From Candidatus Zymogenaceae bacterium (GTDB lineage Bacteria > Desulfobacterota > Zymogenia > Zymogenales > Zymogenaceae): 64,000 nucleotides of DNA. The DNA is taken from NCBI GenBank assembly GCA_016931225.1, contig JAFGFE010000003.1, positions 1 to 64,000 of the forward strand. Direction: 5' to 3'. The notes beneath the pieces were generated by a model. The model ran no database searches and was not told the origin of the DNA. It worked only from the letters and a program-made list of their open reading frames with translations. Made by a program: the position numbers and the translations under genes. Numbering within the stretch: the stretch's first letter is position 1; each line of letters opens with the position of its first letter. Positions 8,170 through 15,627 of the stretch are shown piece by piece.

Positions 8170-9531
8170 TTACAAGTCCACCTTCGGTAAATCTTTGAGC
8201 GCCGCTTCTATCTTTTCGGAGGGATATTCGTAATCTTCCAGGTCCTTTTCGAAGTACTTATCGTACGCGGCCATGTCGAAGTGTCCGTGGCCGGAGAAGT
8301 TAAACAGGATTACCCGCTCTTCCTTCTTCTTTTTTGCATCCAGCGCCTCATCGATTGCCCCGCGAATGGCATGTGACGTTTCCGGCGCCGGAATGATGCC
8401 CTCGGTGCGTGCGAAGGTCACCGCCGCCTCAAAACACTCGTTCTGATGATAGGCCACGGCTTCAATGATCTTCTGGTCGTACAGGGTGCAGAGCGTCGGC
8501 GCCATACCGTGATATCTCAGACCCCCGGCGTGAATTCCCGGAGGCTCGAACGTATGGCCCAGGGTATGCATGAAGATCACCGGCGCCACCATGGCGGTAT
8601 CGCCGTAATCGTAGGCATACGGCCCCTTGGTGAGGGTCGGACATGAGTACGGCTCGGTCGCCAGGATTCTGGTCTTTTTCTTGTCCCTGAGTACTTCCCT
8701 GATGAACGGATAGGCGAGCCCCGCAAAGTTGCTGCCGCCTCCGACGCAACCGATGACCACATCCGGATAATCGCCGGTTTTACTCATCTGACGAAGGGCT
8801 TCTTCCCCCACCACCGTCTGATGCAGGCACACGTGATTCAGGACACTTCCGATAGAGTAATTCGTATCCCCATGGGTAGCGGCGTCTTCCACCGCCTCGG
8901 AGATGGCCATTCCCAGGGTCCCGTTGGTATTCGGATTTTTTTCCCGGATCATTCTCCCGATCTGGGTCTCTTCGCTGGGGCTTGAGAAGATCGTGCCGCC
9001 CCAGGTCTGGATCATCGACTTTCGGTACGGTTTCTGTTCAAACGATATCCGCACCATGTACACCGTCACGTCGATATCGAACAGACTGCCGGCAAAAGAC
9101 AGCGCGCTCCCCCACTGGCCGGCGCCGGTCTCCGTCGAGATACGCTTCATCCCGGCCTGCTTGTTGTAAAACGCCTGTGCCACAGCGGTGTTGGGTTTGT
9201 GCGAGCCGGCGGGCGATACGCTCTCGTTTTTATAGTAAATACGGGCGGGCGTGTTGAGATATTTCTCCAGCCGAGTCGCTCGAACCAGGGGCGTGGGCCT
9301 CCACAGGGAAAGGGCTTCCATCACCTCATCGGGGATGTCTATGAAGTCCTTCTCACTCACTTCCTGTTCTACCACGGCCATCGGAAAAATGGGCGCAAAG
9401 TCGTCCGGTGTTGCCGGCTTCAGGGTTTGAGGATTGAGCGTCGGTTTCATCGGAACCGGTAAATCGGCCACAACATTGTACCATTTGTTCGGCATCTCCG
9501 ATTTATCGAGGATGATCCTTTTTTTCGTCAT
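8170..9531 (-). CDS. trpB: TrpB2: tryptophan synthase beta chain (TrpB2 type)
   Basis: A 453-residue PLP enzyme that condenses indole with serine to form tryptophan. The PLP lysine is Lys112 in GSHKPNTA. ETGAGQWGSAL, GCVGGGSNFAGLAYPF and HAGGLRYHG are also present. The length, the N-terminal extension (DLP.PM.P.LNP) and the sequence place it in the TrpB2 group rather than the trpAB-operon TrpB1 group. No trpA or other trp gene is in the window, so it may act alone on free indole or in salvage. An AAGGAG site lies 7 bases before the ATG. Its upstream region carries a promoter, a Trp-rich leader peptide and two terminators, so tryptophan-dependent attenuation is likely. Confidence 0.93.
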   Translation of the reverse strand: MTKKRIILDKSEMPNKWYNVVADLPVPMKPTLNPQTLKPATPDDFAPIFPMAVVEQEVSEKDFIDIPDEVMEALSLWRPTPLVRATRLEKYLNTPARIYYKNESVSPAGSHKPNTAVAQAFYNKQAGMKRISTETGAGQWGSALSFAGSLFDIDVTVYMVRISFEQKPYRKSMIQTWGGTIFSSPSEETQIGRMIREKNPNTNGTLGMAISEAVEDAATHGDTNYSIGSVLNHVCLHQTVVGEEALRQMSKTGDYPDVVIGCVGGGSNFAGLAYPFIREVLRDKKKTRILATEPYSCPTLTKGPYAYDYGDTAMVAPVIFMHTLGHTFEPPGIHAGGLRYHGMAPTLCTLYDQKIIEAVAYHQNECFEAAVTFARTEGIIPAPETSHAIRGAIDEALDAKKKKEERVILFNFSGHGHFDMAAYDKYFEKDLEDYEYPSEKIEAALKDLPKVDL

Positions 9532-9614
9532 TGTACTTCTCCTTTTTTATCGAAAACAAAAAAGCGTTGACATAAAATTCCTCTGTGTATCCACATAAAT
9601 ACTATACGAAATGT

Positions 9615-9635
9615 CTATTTCCACCGTCGCCCCAT
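9615..9635 (-). other. Six-codon mini-ORF with strong Shine-Dalgarno and palindromic start
   Basis: ATG GGG CGA CGG TGG AAA TAG encodes MGRRWK. A near-perfect Shine-Dalgarno, GGAGGTGAT, ends six bases before the ATG. The start codon is the centre of a 16-base palindrome, TCGCCCCATGGGGCGA (9627-9642). It lies between the second terminator and trpB2. It may be a second leader peptide or a translational control element; the sequence alone does not decide. Confidence 0.45.
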
Positions 9636-9662
9636 GGGGCGATCACCTCCCTCCATTTCAAT

Positions 9663-9694
9663 AAAAAAACCGCTCAGCGTACTAACGCTCGCGG
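9663..9694 (-). terminator. Second terminator in the trpB2 leader
   Basis: On the minus strand CCGC-AGCGT pairs with ACGCT-GCGG (9670-9694) with small internal mismatches, followed by seven T. It lies 18 bases downstream of the first leader terminator. Confidence 0.7.
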
Positions 9695-9711
9695 TCTTTT
9701 CTTGGTTTCCC

Positions 9712-9746
9712 AAAAAAAACCGCGGGCAACCTGTGGCTGCCCGCGG
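9712..9746 (-). terminator. trpB2 attenuator terminator
   Basis: A perfect 9-bp stem, CCGCGGGCA with TGCCCGCGG (9720-9746), is followed on the minus strand by eight T. Its 5' arm can alternatively pair with GCCCGGGTA at 9797-9805, directly over the end of the Trp codons. The adjoining CCATACC (9745-9751) can pair with GGTGATGG (9761-9768). These are candidate antiterminators. Confidence 0.8.
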
Positions 9747-9771
9747 TATGGATTATCGTACCATCACCTTC

Positions 9772-9837
9772 CTATGGGCGAACCAAGGCACCTATGTACC
9801 CGGGCCACACCCACATCCATCTTTCATATTGAAGCAT
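9772..9837 (-). CDS. Tryptophan-rich leader peptide of trpB2
   Basis: A 21-codon ORF starting at the ATG at 9837 and ending in TAG at 9772-9774. Trp codons are at positions 7, 9 and 11 (RWMWVW), at 9805-9819. Three Trp in five codons is far above chance for such a short ORF. It begins about 60 bases after the predicted transcription start and is followed 26 bases later by the terminator stem. This is the layout of a trpL-type attenuator: ribosome stalling at low Trp-tRNA would change the RNA fold and allow transcription into trpB2. The ribosome-binding site is weak (GACGGA next to the ATG). A T-box riboswitch was considered and judged less likely. Confidence 0.75.
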   Translation of the reverse strand: MLQYERWMWVWPGYIGALVRP

Positions 9838-9904
9838 TCCGTCTACTGTCGTATCAATTAAATTCACTTCTTGCTTTTACCATTCAATCCCTACTATTTA
9901 GCGA

Positions 9905-9933
9905 ATCATAGCGGGAAATAGAGGGCCTGTCAA
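9905..9933 (-). promoter_or_regulatory. sigma70 promoter of the trpB2 leader transcript
   Basis: On the minus strand, perfect TTGACA (9928-9933), a 17-base spacer and TATGAT (9905-9910). The predicted start near 9898 leaves a leader of about 365 bases before trpB2. Confidence 0.8.
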
Positions 9934-9949
9934 GTTTTTTTTCAAGGCG

Positions 9950-10420
9950 CTGGAAACATGAATTGACATCCCGATTGTCCCATTTCGTACACATCCGCAC
10001 CGCTGATATACCTTTACATTCGAAAAATGCGTTCAAAGGGCGTAACGTCTCAACACAACACACATATGACATGTAATTATTCGGTATTGCCCATCTTCCA
10101 CATTGTGTTCCCTGTAGATTGCCGGATTAGATACGAACATGAAAAAGAACGACACCCTCCGATGAAGTCTCTGATAACACCGTCAGATGCTGTACTATCT
10201 TTATTAATGAGACAAACTCATCGGATAGACGGAAGGACATACATAAAAATACAGCGGTCGTCACAGAGAACATGAGGGACGGCTTCTCGCATTTTTCGGG
10301 ATGCAACATATTTCTGCATTTTCATATATTTTTGTTTGTTTTCCTCCAGCATGTGTTATACTAAACCACCAATATTTGAATTTAAAGGATACAGTGTAAT
10401 ATTCTTATTGACGGAGCAGA
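9950..10420. other. Intergenic region without a recognised gene
   Basis: This stretch lies between the trpB2 promoter and the prepilin gene. Short frames here lack ribosome-binding sites and coding character. A TATACT at 10357 could be a -10 element for the prepilin gene, but no matching -35 is clear. Confidence 0.4.
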
Positions 10421-10422
10421 AA

Positions 10423-10851
10423 ATGGTTGGCAGATCTCACACAAATCGCCTCGGTTTTACACTGATAGAGCTGATGATTACCGTCGCTATCATCGCCATT
10501 CTCGCGGCGATTGCTATTCCGAGTTTCATGTTACTTCAGGCAAAATCCAAGCAATCAGAGGCGCGAATACTCATGAGCGGTGTTTTCAATGCTGAAATCG
10601 CCTATTATGCGGAAAACAGCGAATTTACCGGCGATTTTTCGGTGCTTAATTTTCAGCCGGCATCCGATCCCAAGTACTATAAAAATTGGTATCTCAATAT
10701 CAACGGAGAGCCCGATCATTTCACCGCCACGTGCTCGGCAAATATCGATAGGGACACCGATTGGGATGTCTGGATAATTACGGAGCGCAATAGAGAACCG
10801 TGGAACCAGTTTAATGATTTACGTAACACGATAAATCCATATCCGTATTGA
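10423..10851 (+). CDS. Type IV prepilin-like protein
   Basis: A 142-residue protein from the ATG at 10423, which has a GGAG site eight bases ahead. A longer in-frame start at 10336 would put a 29-residue extension before an otherwise textbook class III leader. The leader MVGRSHTNRLG is followed by FTLIELMITVAIIAILAAIAIPSF. Prepilin peptidase should cut after Gly11, leaving N-terminal Phe and the conserved Glu at mature position 5. The globular part is short and has only one Cys, so there is no disulfide D-loop as in classical PilA. It resembles small pilins or pseudopilins. No pilus assembly genes are nearby, so this is an orphan pilin gene. Confidence 0.88.
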   Translation: MVGRSHTNRLGFTLIELMITVAIIAILAAIAIPSFMLLQAKSKQSEARILMSGVFNAEIAYYAENSEFTGDFSVLNFQPASDPKYYKNWYLNINGEPDHFTATCSANIDRDTDWDVWIITERNREPWNQFNDLRNTINPYPY

Positions 10852-10968
10852 CGAGCTTTCGGATACACAACACCCGGAAAAGGGCATGACAGAGCTCAGA
10901 TCATCGGCGTGCGAACCATTATAGTATGTCGGTATCAACTCCGACGCATCAGTTCGACAAAAAAAGAA

Positions 10969-11001
10969 ACGGCCCGCCCTCAGTTACCGAAGGCGGGCCG
11001 T
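10969..11001. terminator. Bidirectional terminator between prepilin and Skp-like gene
   Basis: A 10-bp perfect stem, ACGGCCCGCC (10969-10978) with GGCGGGCCGT (10992-11001). A T-rich tail follows on the minus strand (TTTCTTTTTTTG) and a weaker one on the plus strand, so it mainly serves the minus-strand Skp-like operon. Confidence 0.8.
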
Positions 11002-11025
11002 ACTTTTGATACTCCATGAAAGAGT

Positions 11026-11541
11026 TTACTGGTTGTTGAGGGCCTTGATTACTTCGTCGGTGATATCTATGCTCTCATCGGCATACAACACACCGGAAAC
11101 CCTGCTTTCAAGGACCATCGTATATCCCTCTTTCTGGCTCATTTCAGTTATGAGTTCTACAACGTCATTCATGACCACATCGATCAATTCCGATTCCATC
11201 ATGTAGAGTTCGTACTCGTAATCTTCATACTTACGCTGAAATTCGAGGTATTCATTCTCGTAGGTGCGTACTTTATCCGCATAGGCCTCTGCGGAGAGTA
11301 GAGCGGCCTCATTCTCCAGCTCTTCTCTCATTCTTATCAGGGCCTCTCCATCCTTCTCGACGTCTGCCCCCGCCGCGTTTATTCTTGTGTCCATCTCCTT
11401 TTGCGCCTTTATGCCGGCATCCGACAATTCGAGCACCTTCTGGAGATTGACGACCGCAAATTTCGTCTCTGCGGCGAATGCACCGGCAGAGATAATCATG
11501 ACGGCGCATATAATTGCCAAAACGCATGCCGCTTTTTTCAT
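11026..11541 (-). CDS. Skp/OmpH-family periplasmic chaperone, copy 1
   Basis: A 171-residue protein from the ATG at 11541, which has an AAAGGGA site and starts a normal signal peptide (MKKAACVLAIICAVMIISAGAFA). A longer in-frame start at 11604 would bury the signal peptide. The mature part follows the OmpH/Skp pattern: FAVVNLQKVLELSDAG strand-turn, two long charged helices forming a coiled coil, and a C-terminal VLESRVSGVLYADESIDITDEVIKALN module. It would act in the periplasm on unfolded outer-membrane proteins. It is a tandem paralogue of the next gene upstream, 115 bases away on the same strand, sharing the SVDITDEVIK ending. Confidence 0.85.
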   Translation of the reverse strand: MKKAACVLAIICAVMIISAGAFAAETKFAVVNLQKVLELSDAGIKAQKEMDTRINAAGADVEKDGEALIRMREELENEAALLSAEAYADKVRTYENEYLEFQRKYEDYEYELYMMESELIDVVMNDVVELITEMSQKEGYTMVLESRVSGVLYADESIDITDEVIKALNNQ

Positions 11542-11656
11542 AACAATCCCTTTTTCTCGATTCTCATCGTTACATACCATGCCGAAGACAGCCCACCGTT
11601 TCACTTATTCCGTGGCTTTCGGTATTTCGGCGAACGTCTTTTGCCACAGGGAGAGG

Positions 11657-12169
11657 CTACTTATTGTTGAGCTCCTTGATAACCTCATCGGTGATATCTA
11701 CACTCTCTGGAAAGTAGATAACACTGGCACCGTTTTTTTCAAGAATCAAGGTATATCCGCCGCTTTTGCCGAGATCTTCGATAACTTCGCTTAACTGTGT
11801 GAAAATGATGGCGGTCAATTCATAATACTGATTCTGAAGCTGGTAGTCATAATCCTCCGCCATCCGCTGCAGTTCGAGAAGCTCATCCTCATACTGACGC
11901 TTTTTTTCGGCCAAGGCGGTTGCGGAAAGCATGGGAGCCTGTTTCTCGATATCCTCCTTCATCTTGAGGATTTCTTCCTGTTTTTTCTTTACGGCCGTTT
12001 CGGCGGTGGTAAGCTTCGACTCCAGCTCGGTTTTCGCCTTTTTCCCCGGTTCGGACAGATCGATCACCTTGATAAGATCGATTACTCCCACTTTCACGTC
12101 TGCGGCAAAAGCGGGTATGCTCATGGCGACAATAACACATATCGCAACAAACAGAGCTAATCGTTTCAT
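11657..12169 (-). CDS. Skp/OmpH-family periplasmic chaperone, copy 2
   Basis: A 170-residue protein from the ATG at 12169, with a strong AAGGAGG site. The signal peptide is MKRLALFVAICVIVAMSIPAFA, followed by VKVGVIDLIKVIDLSEPGKKAKTEL and a long coiled coil (about residues 50-120). The end, YTLILEKNGASVIYFPESVDITDEVIKELNNK, is the usual OmpH C-terminal strand-helix element. It is the upstream member of a tandem pair and probably forms a similar trimer in the periplasm; mixed trimers with copy 1 are possible but unproven. No bamA or lpxD neighbour is present, unlike the common skp locus. Confidence 0.87.
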   Translation of the reverse strand: MKRLALFVAICVIVAMSIPAFAADVKVGVIDLIKVIDLSEPGKKAKTELESKLTTAETAVKKKQEEILKMKEDIEKQAPMLSATALAEKKRQYEDELLELQRMAEDYDYQLQNQYYELTAIIFTQLSEVIEDLGKSGGYTLILEKNGASVIYFPESVDITDEVIKELNNK

Positions 12170-12318
12170 AAACTGCATTCCTCCTTGTTTTGTCTCATTT
12201 CGTTTCTCAGGGGCATGTAAAAATAATACCCCATTGAAATATTCGTACACTTGTAACACACTCAATCAGGAAGGGCAAGAAAATAATAATTAGAAAATTA
12301 TAACGAATCATTATCAGA

Positions 12319-13041
12319 TCAACGTCCGACGTCTATCCACCGACCGACCTTGTATCTGATCTTTCGACCGGTATACTCACCCTTCGGGTCGACAACCAGC
12401 TCCAGGTAGCTTTCGCCCTCATCAGCGGTCCAGTAGGTTGTGACTTCCACTGCATCGCGGGGGGGGATATCTTCAACGAATCGCTCAAAGGCATGACCGT
12501 CCTCATAGAAATACATGGTTACCGCATCCGCCCGTTCATCTCCCCTGTTTTCTACAATCACCGAGAGCTCCACATCCTCCCCCTCCTCGGGAAACGGCGG
12601 AGAAACGCCCAGCCTGCCGCTGATTGTCAGATACACACCGGTGAGGGGAGCCTCGTCAACATGCATCTCCCCCTCCCAGAGGGTGCGTCGCTCGGATCCG
12701 TCCGGAGACAACACATCATAAGTAAGAAGATACGCACCCTCGGTGGGGATGATGATGTAAAACAGTGTTGATGTCTCCCACTGTGCCGAAAGGGACAGTT
12801 CTCTTCGCTCGATCTCTTCGCCGTTTACACTGATACTCTCCATGCATGTGACCGGGAAGTTCCCTTTATTTTCGACTATCAGTTTTACCTCCACCTCTTC
12901 ATGAGGGACGATCCGTTCGGGACGGATAAATGAATCTCCAACCGACAGGTCTTCCAGAGCGGTATCGTCCGCAACGGCCGCGGTCGATACAAGAAACAAA
13001 GCGACGGCAATCTTCAGCGCCTGTGATATCCTCACGCTCAT
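12319..13041 (-). CDS. Secreted protein with two CARDB-like domains
   Basis: A 240-residue protein with a cleavable signal peptide (about residues 1-24, ending AVADD). Two Ig-like repeats follow, each with the CARDB signature of a hydrophobic strand, VENKG or VENRG, and a closing aromatic strand: about residues 30-125 (PHEEVEVKLIVENKGNFP) and 130-235 (EEGEDVELSVIVENRGDE). Such domains are usually adhesive or structural. There is no catalytic motif and no lipobox. It lies downstream of the outer-membrane barrel gene on the same strand, but a terminator separates them. It is probably periplasmic or cell-surface; partner unknown. Confidence 0.7.
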   Translation of the reverse strand: MSVRISQALKIAVALFLVSTAAVADDTALEDLSVGDSFIRPERIVPHEEVEVKLIVENKGNFPVTCMESISVNGEEIERRELSLSAQWETSTLFYIIIPTEGAYLLTYDVLSPDGSERRTLWEGEMHVDEAPLTGVYLTISGRLGVSPPFPEEGEDVELSVIVENRGDERADAVTMYFYEDGHAFERFVEDIPPRDAVEVTTYWTADEGESYLELVVDPKGEYTGRKIRYKVGRWIDVGR

Positions 13042-13130
13042 TTTGGTCTCACCTCAGTCATAGTTGTCACACATATTCTCCAGGTGCGGTATCAGTTCTC
13101 CTGTCTCAATCATCACGAGTTTTGATGCAA

Positions 13131-13156
13131 AAAAACGCCGGCATCCATCCGGCGTT
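13131..13156 (-). terminator. Terminator downstream of the outer-membrane barrel gene
   Basis: AACGCCGG (13134-13141) pairs with CCGGCGTT (13149-13156), followed on the minus strand by a run of T. It lies about 70 bases after the barrel gene stop. Confidence 0.75.
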
Positions 13157-13226
13157 CTCGCATTTTTTTATAGATACCCCGCCTTACCGTCCACCCGAAC
13201 CTGAAAGGAGGATTTTCGCAGAAGAG

Positions 13227-14930
13227 TTAGAAGCGGAGATTCAGTGTGGCCTTATAGATGTTTTCTCCGTAACTGTTTCCGGTATCATCGGTATGATAAT
13301 CCATATTCTCAAAACTCAGAACCAGTGTTGAGGTAATGGTATCGTTTTCGTATAACACCTGCTCCAGTGCCGCCTTGGTGCTGTTTCTTCTGGTATCGTA
13401 GCGATCATCCTCCTCCAGGTATGAGATGACCCCGAGATACGACAGACGCAATGTGGTTTTTGTCGGCTCGTAGGTGACGCCCAGACCCGCATCCAGAATC
13501 TGAATGTTATCCTCATACAATTTATACGGGCCGTATTCCATTGTCGTCTTGTACTCAAATTTATAGCCGCAGTATATATCCCAGCTGAGGTACAGTGCGT
13601 CGAAGGTATATCCCCACTTTACGGCGAACGAGTTACTCATTCTGTCCGTACCGTCGGTGGTATGATCATTGGTATAGCGCAGTCGATACTCCAGCGAGTA
13701 GTACATGGTATTGTATCGATTCGAGACGACGAAGCTCAGATCATAGGTGTCCTTGTCGACACTGCGGGGTGAATCATTTGAATAACTGGAGTACAATTTG
13801 CCCTGAAACTTCAGCTTCAGCCTCTGGAAATACCCCTCGGTTTCGTGAAAGGGTTGATATTCGGCGCCGGTCTCATAATATGAGCGATACGTGCGATATT
13901 CGGCGTCTGAATCAAGGTCAAGAAGGTTTCGTGTATATTTGTATTCCGCCCAGAGCTTCAAATTGCTGGTGGGGGTATATCGAACCTCACCCTTGAATGT
14001 CTCCCTGTCCCGGGCGGCCGTGCCCATGACGGTGACAAAATCAGGTTCCACGTACTCATAATCAAAGGAGAGCTTTAGGGATCGAATAGGACGATAATCG
14101 GCCTCCACATACATTGCCAAGCCGTCGTAGGCGTCGGCCAGGTAGTCACGCCTGTTCTCGTGATAATAACTCCAGGCGCCCTCCCCTCTCACCAGGAGGG
14201 TTCTCTCCAGAAGTTTCACCCTGAAATCGGCGGAGATGATGTCATTCGAGTAATCCTTGACGTTTGAATTGTATTCCGGATTCTCGCGCACCCGCCAATA
14301 GAGCCAGGTCACCTCATCGTGAAGGTAGGTCATGCCGAAAAGATATTCGGACTTGGGTGTATATTCGATTCGCCCGCCGGCGAACGTATGTCGATATTCA
14401 TCATCCCAGGGCTCCCTGTTCTGACCGACGAGGGCCAGAAACTTGAAGGAGGGAGAGGGTTTATACCATGCCTTTACGCCCAGAAACGTGTTATTGAATG
14501 AATATTTCGTATAGTATTCGCTTATATCTCCGACGGCAAGTTCGAAATCATCTCCGTACAGGCGCAGATATATCTGCAGGAGATACCAACGATGATCCAT
14601 GATTTGCTTATCGGTGGTATTTCGGATATACGCAAAAAACTCAAGGGCCATTTTTTCCGAGAGTTTTTGGTCCAGCCTGAATCGAAGACTTTCGTTGTAG
14701 TGCCAGTTGTCGTGATGTTTGTGGGGAAAATTTTCGTTATCGATATCCAGGTTGGAGCGGTCAACGTTTCCGTATACTTCCTCGTAATATACTTCCATGG
14801 AATAATCGATGGTCGCCCGACCGTCTTCCCAGGTGACTCCGGTAGCGGAAATGGGGGAAAAGAAAAGGAGAAAAGTGAGAACGGCAAAACCACCGAATAC
14901 GGTTATCTTTTTGTATATCTGTATCTTCAT
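13227..14930 (-). CDS. Outer-membrane beta-barrel protein
   Basis: A 567-residue protein from the ATG at 14930, which opens a signal peptide (KKITVFGGFAVLTFLLFFSPISA). A further in-frame ATG at 14987 lies near or ahead of the predicted transcription start and is not used here. The mature part is a series of amphipathic strands rich in Tyr, Asp and Arg with alternating polarity (for example YSLEYRLRY, LKLWAEYKY, LRLSYLGV). It ends in ATLNLRF, a terminal Phe of the kind recognised by the Bam complex. I infer a porin-like or channel-forming barrel of over 20 strands but cannot name the family or substrate. Confidence 0.8.
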   Translation of the reverse strand: MKIQIYKKITVFGGFAVLTFLLFFSPISATGVTWEDGRATIDYSMEVYYEEVYGNVDRSNLDIDNENFPHKHHDNWHYNESLRFRLDQKLSEKMALEFFAYIRNTTDKQIMDHRWYLLQIYLRLYGDDFELAVGDISEYYTKYSFNNTFLGVKAWYKPSPSFKFLALVGQNREPWDDEYRHTFAGGRIEYTPKSEYLFGMTYLHDEVTWLYWRVRENPEYNSNVKDYSNDIISADFRVKLLERTLLVRGEGAWSYYHENRRDYLADAYDGLAMYVEADYRPIRSLKLSFDYEYVEPDFVTVMGTAARDRETFKGEVRYTPTSNLKLWAEYKYTRNLLDLDSDAEYRTYRSYYETGAEYQPFHETEGYFQRLKLKFQGKLYSSYSNDSPRSVDKDTYDLSFVVSNRYNTMYYSLEYRLRYTNDHTTDGTDRMSNSFAVKWGYTFDALYLSWDIYCGYKFEYKTTMEYGPYKLYEDNIQILDAGLGVTYEPTKTTLRLSYLGVISYLEEDDRYDTRRNSTKAALEQVLYENDTITSTLVLSFENMDYHTDDTGNSYGENIYKATLNLRF

Positions 14931-14985
14931 ACCAACTCTGTCCGAAAAACGTGGACGTTCGATGCGCAACATAATATGTTTACAC

Positions 14986-15015
14986 AATAGAAACAGATAT
15001 GTACCTTACTGTCAA
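14986..15015 (-). promoter_or_regulatory. Possible promoter for the outer-membrane barrel gene
   Basis: On the minus strand, perfect TTGACA (15010-15015), an 18-base spacer and TCTATT (14986-14991). The -10 is a partial match. Confidence 0.45.
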
Positions 15016-15156
15016 GTAAAAAAACCATCTACAGTATACGCCTTTTTCTCCAACATCTATTTTATGAAAAGCTAGTGACCTGCGGCCGTGTATGTCAATA
15101 CACGTATCCCTCGGACTATCGCCTATTCCAAACCCGGCCATCATCAACAGAGATCT

Positions 15157-15184
15157 TAAAAAAAAACGGGGACGATTCGCCCCC
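15157..15184 (-). terminator. Second terminator after fmdB-like gene
   Basis: On the minus strand GGGGGCG-AATCG-TCCCCG is followed by nine T. It backs up the terminator at 15243-15278. Confidence 0.65.
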
Positions 15185-15242
15185 ATTCATAAAAAAGATT
15201 TTTACCCTTGCACTCCGTCCGATTTTTATGAGTAACACGCCG

Positions 15243-15278
15243 AAAAAAACGTCGGACCCGGCATACGCCGGAGTCCGA
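15243..15278 (-). terminator. Terminator of the sigma-trxB-fmdB operon
   Basis: TCGGACCCGGC (15252-15262) pairs with GCCGGAGTCCGA (15267-15278) with a single bulge; on the minus strand a run of seven T follows. It lies about 110 bases past the fmdB-like stop. Confidence 0.8.
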
Positions 15279-15388
15279 TTGCCGGGGAAATCCTCCTTAT
15301 TCAAACAGTCCCGTCGGAATTACATTTGTGTCTGTGCGTGGGACATGTCATGTCGTCTCCAATCCCGGGAGAACGTTCCTCACCTCGC

Positions 15389-15601
15389 TCAGGTGAATCC
15401 TCCACCGCCGGGTCCGCACGATCCGCCGGATACGGTACCGGATGTGCCTGTGCCGGTTACCGACGATACGGCGCTCATCTGCTTGACCGGGTCCTTCGTG
15501 CCGCATACGGGACATGGAACATCCCGGGCGTCTTCGGATATCTTGTGAATCACATCAAAGACGTGACCGCACTTCCTACATTTATATTCGTAGAGAGGCA
15601 T
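15389..15601 (-). CDS. FmdB-family zinc ribbon protein
   Basis: A 70-residue protein starting MPLYEYKCRKCGHVFD, the hallmark of the FmdB/putative regulatory protein family. Cys8, Cys11, Cys30 and Cys33 form a CX2C-X18-CX2C zinc ribbon. The remaining part is Gly/Ser/Thr rich and disordered, ending GPGGGGFT. The family is widespread; its name comes from a proposed regulator of formamidase, and the true role is mostly unknown. It lies 26 bases downstream of trxB on the same strand and is likely the last gene of that operon, which fits a redox-related function. Confidence 0.85.
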   Translation of the reverse strand: MPLYEYKCRKCGHVFDVIHKISEDARDVPCPVCGTKDPVKQMSAVSSVTGTGTSGTVSGGSCGPGGGGFT

Positions 15602-15627
15602 TCTCTTTACTCCCTTGTGAACGCCCG

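Noticed and set aside
9720-9880. T-box riboswitch upstream of trpB2, suggested by GGTGATGGTAC and ACCGCGGGC before the terminator
   Set aside because: The T-box core (AGGGTGGNACCGCG) is not intact and no specifier-loop stem I is visible. The Trp-rich leader peptide in frame explains the same region better.
10127-10309. 60-residue minus-strand frame between trpB2 and the prepilin
   Set aside because: No ribosome site, no composition typical of a protein, and no supporting neighbour.
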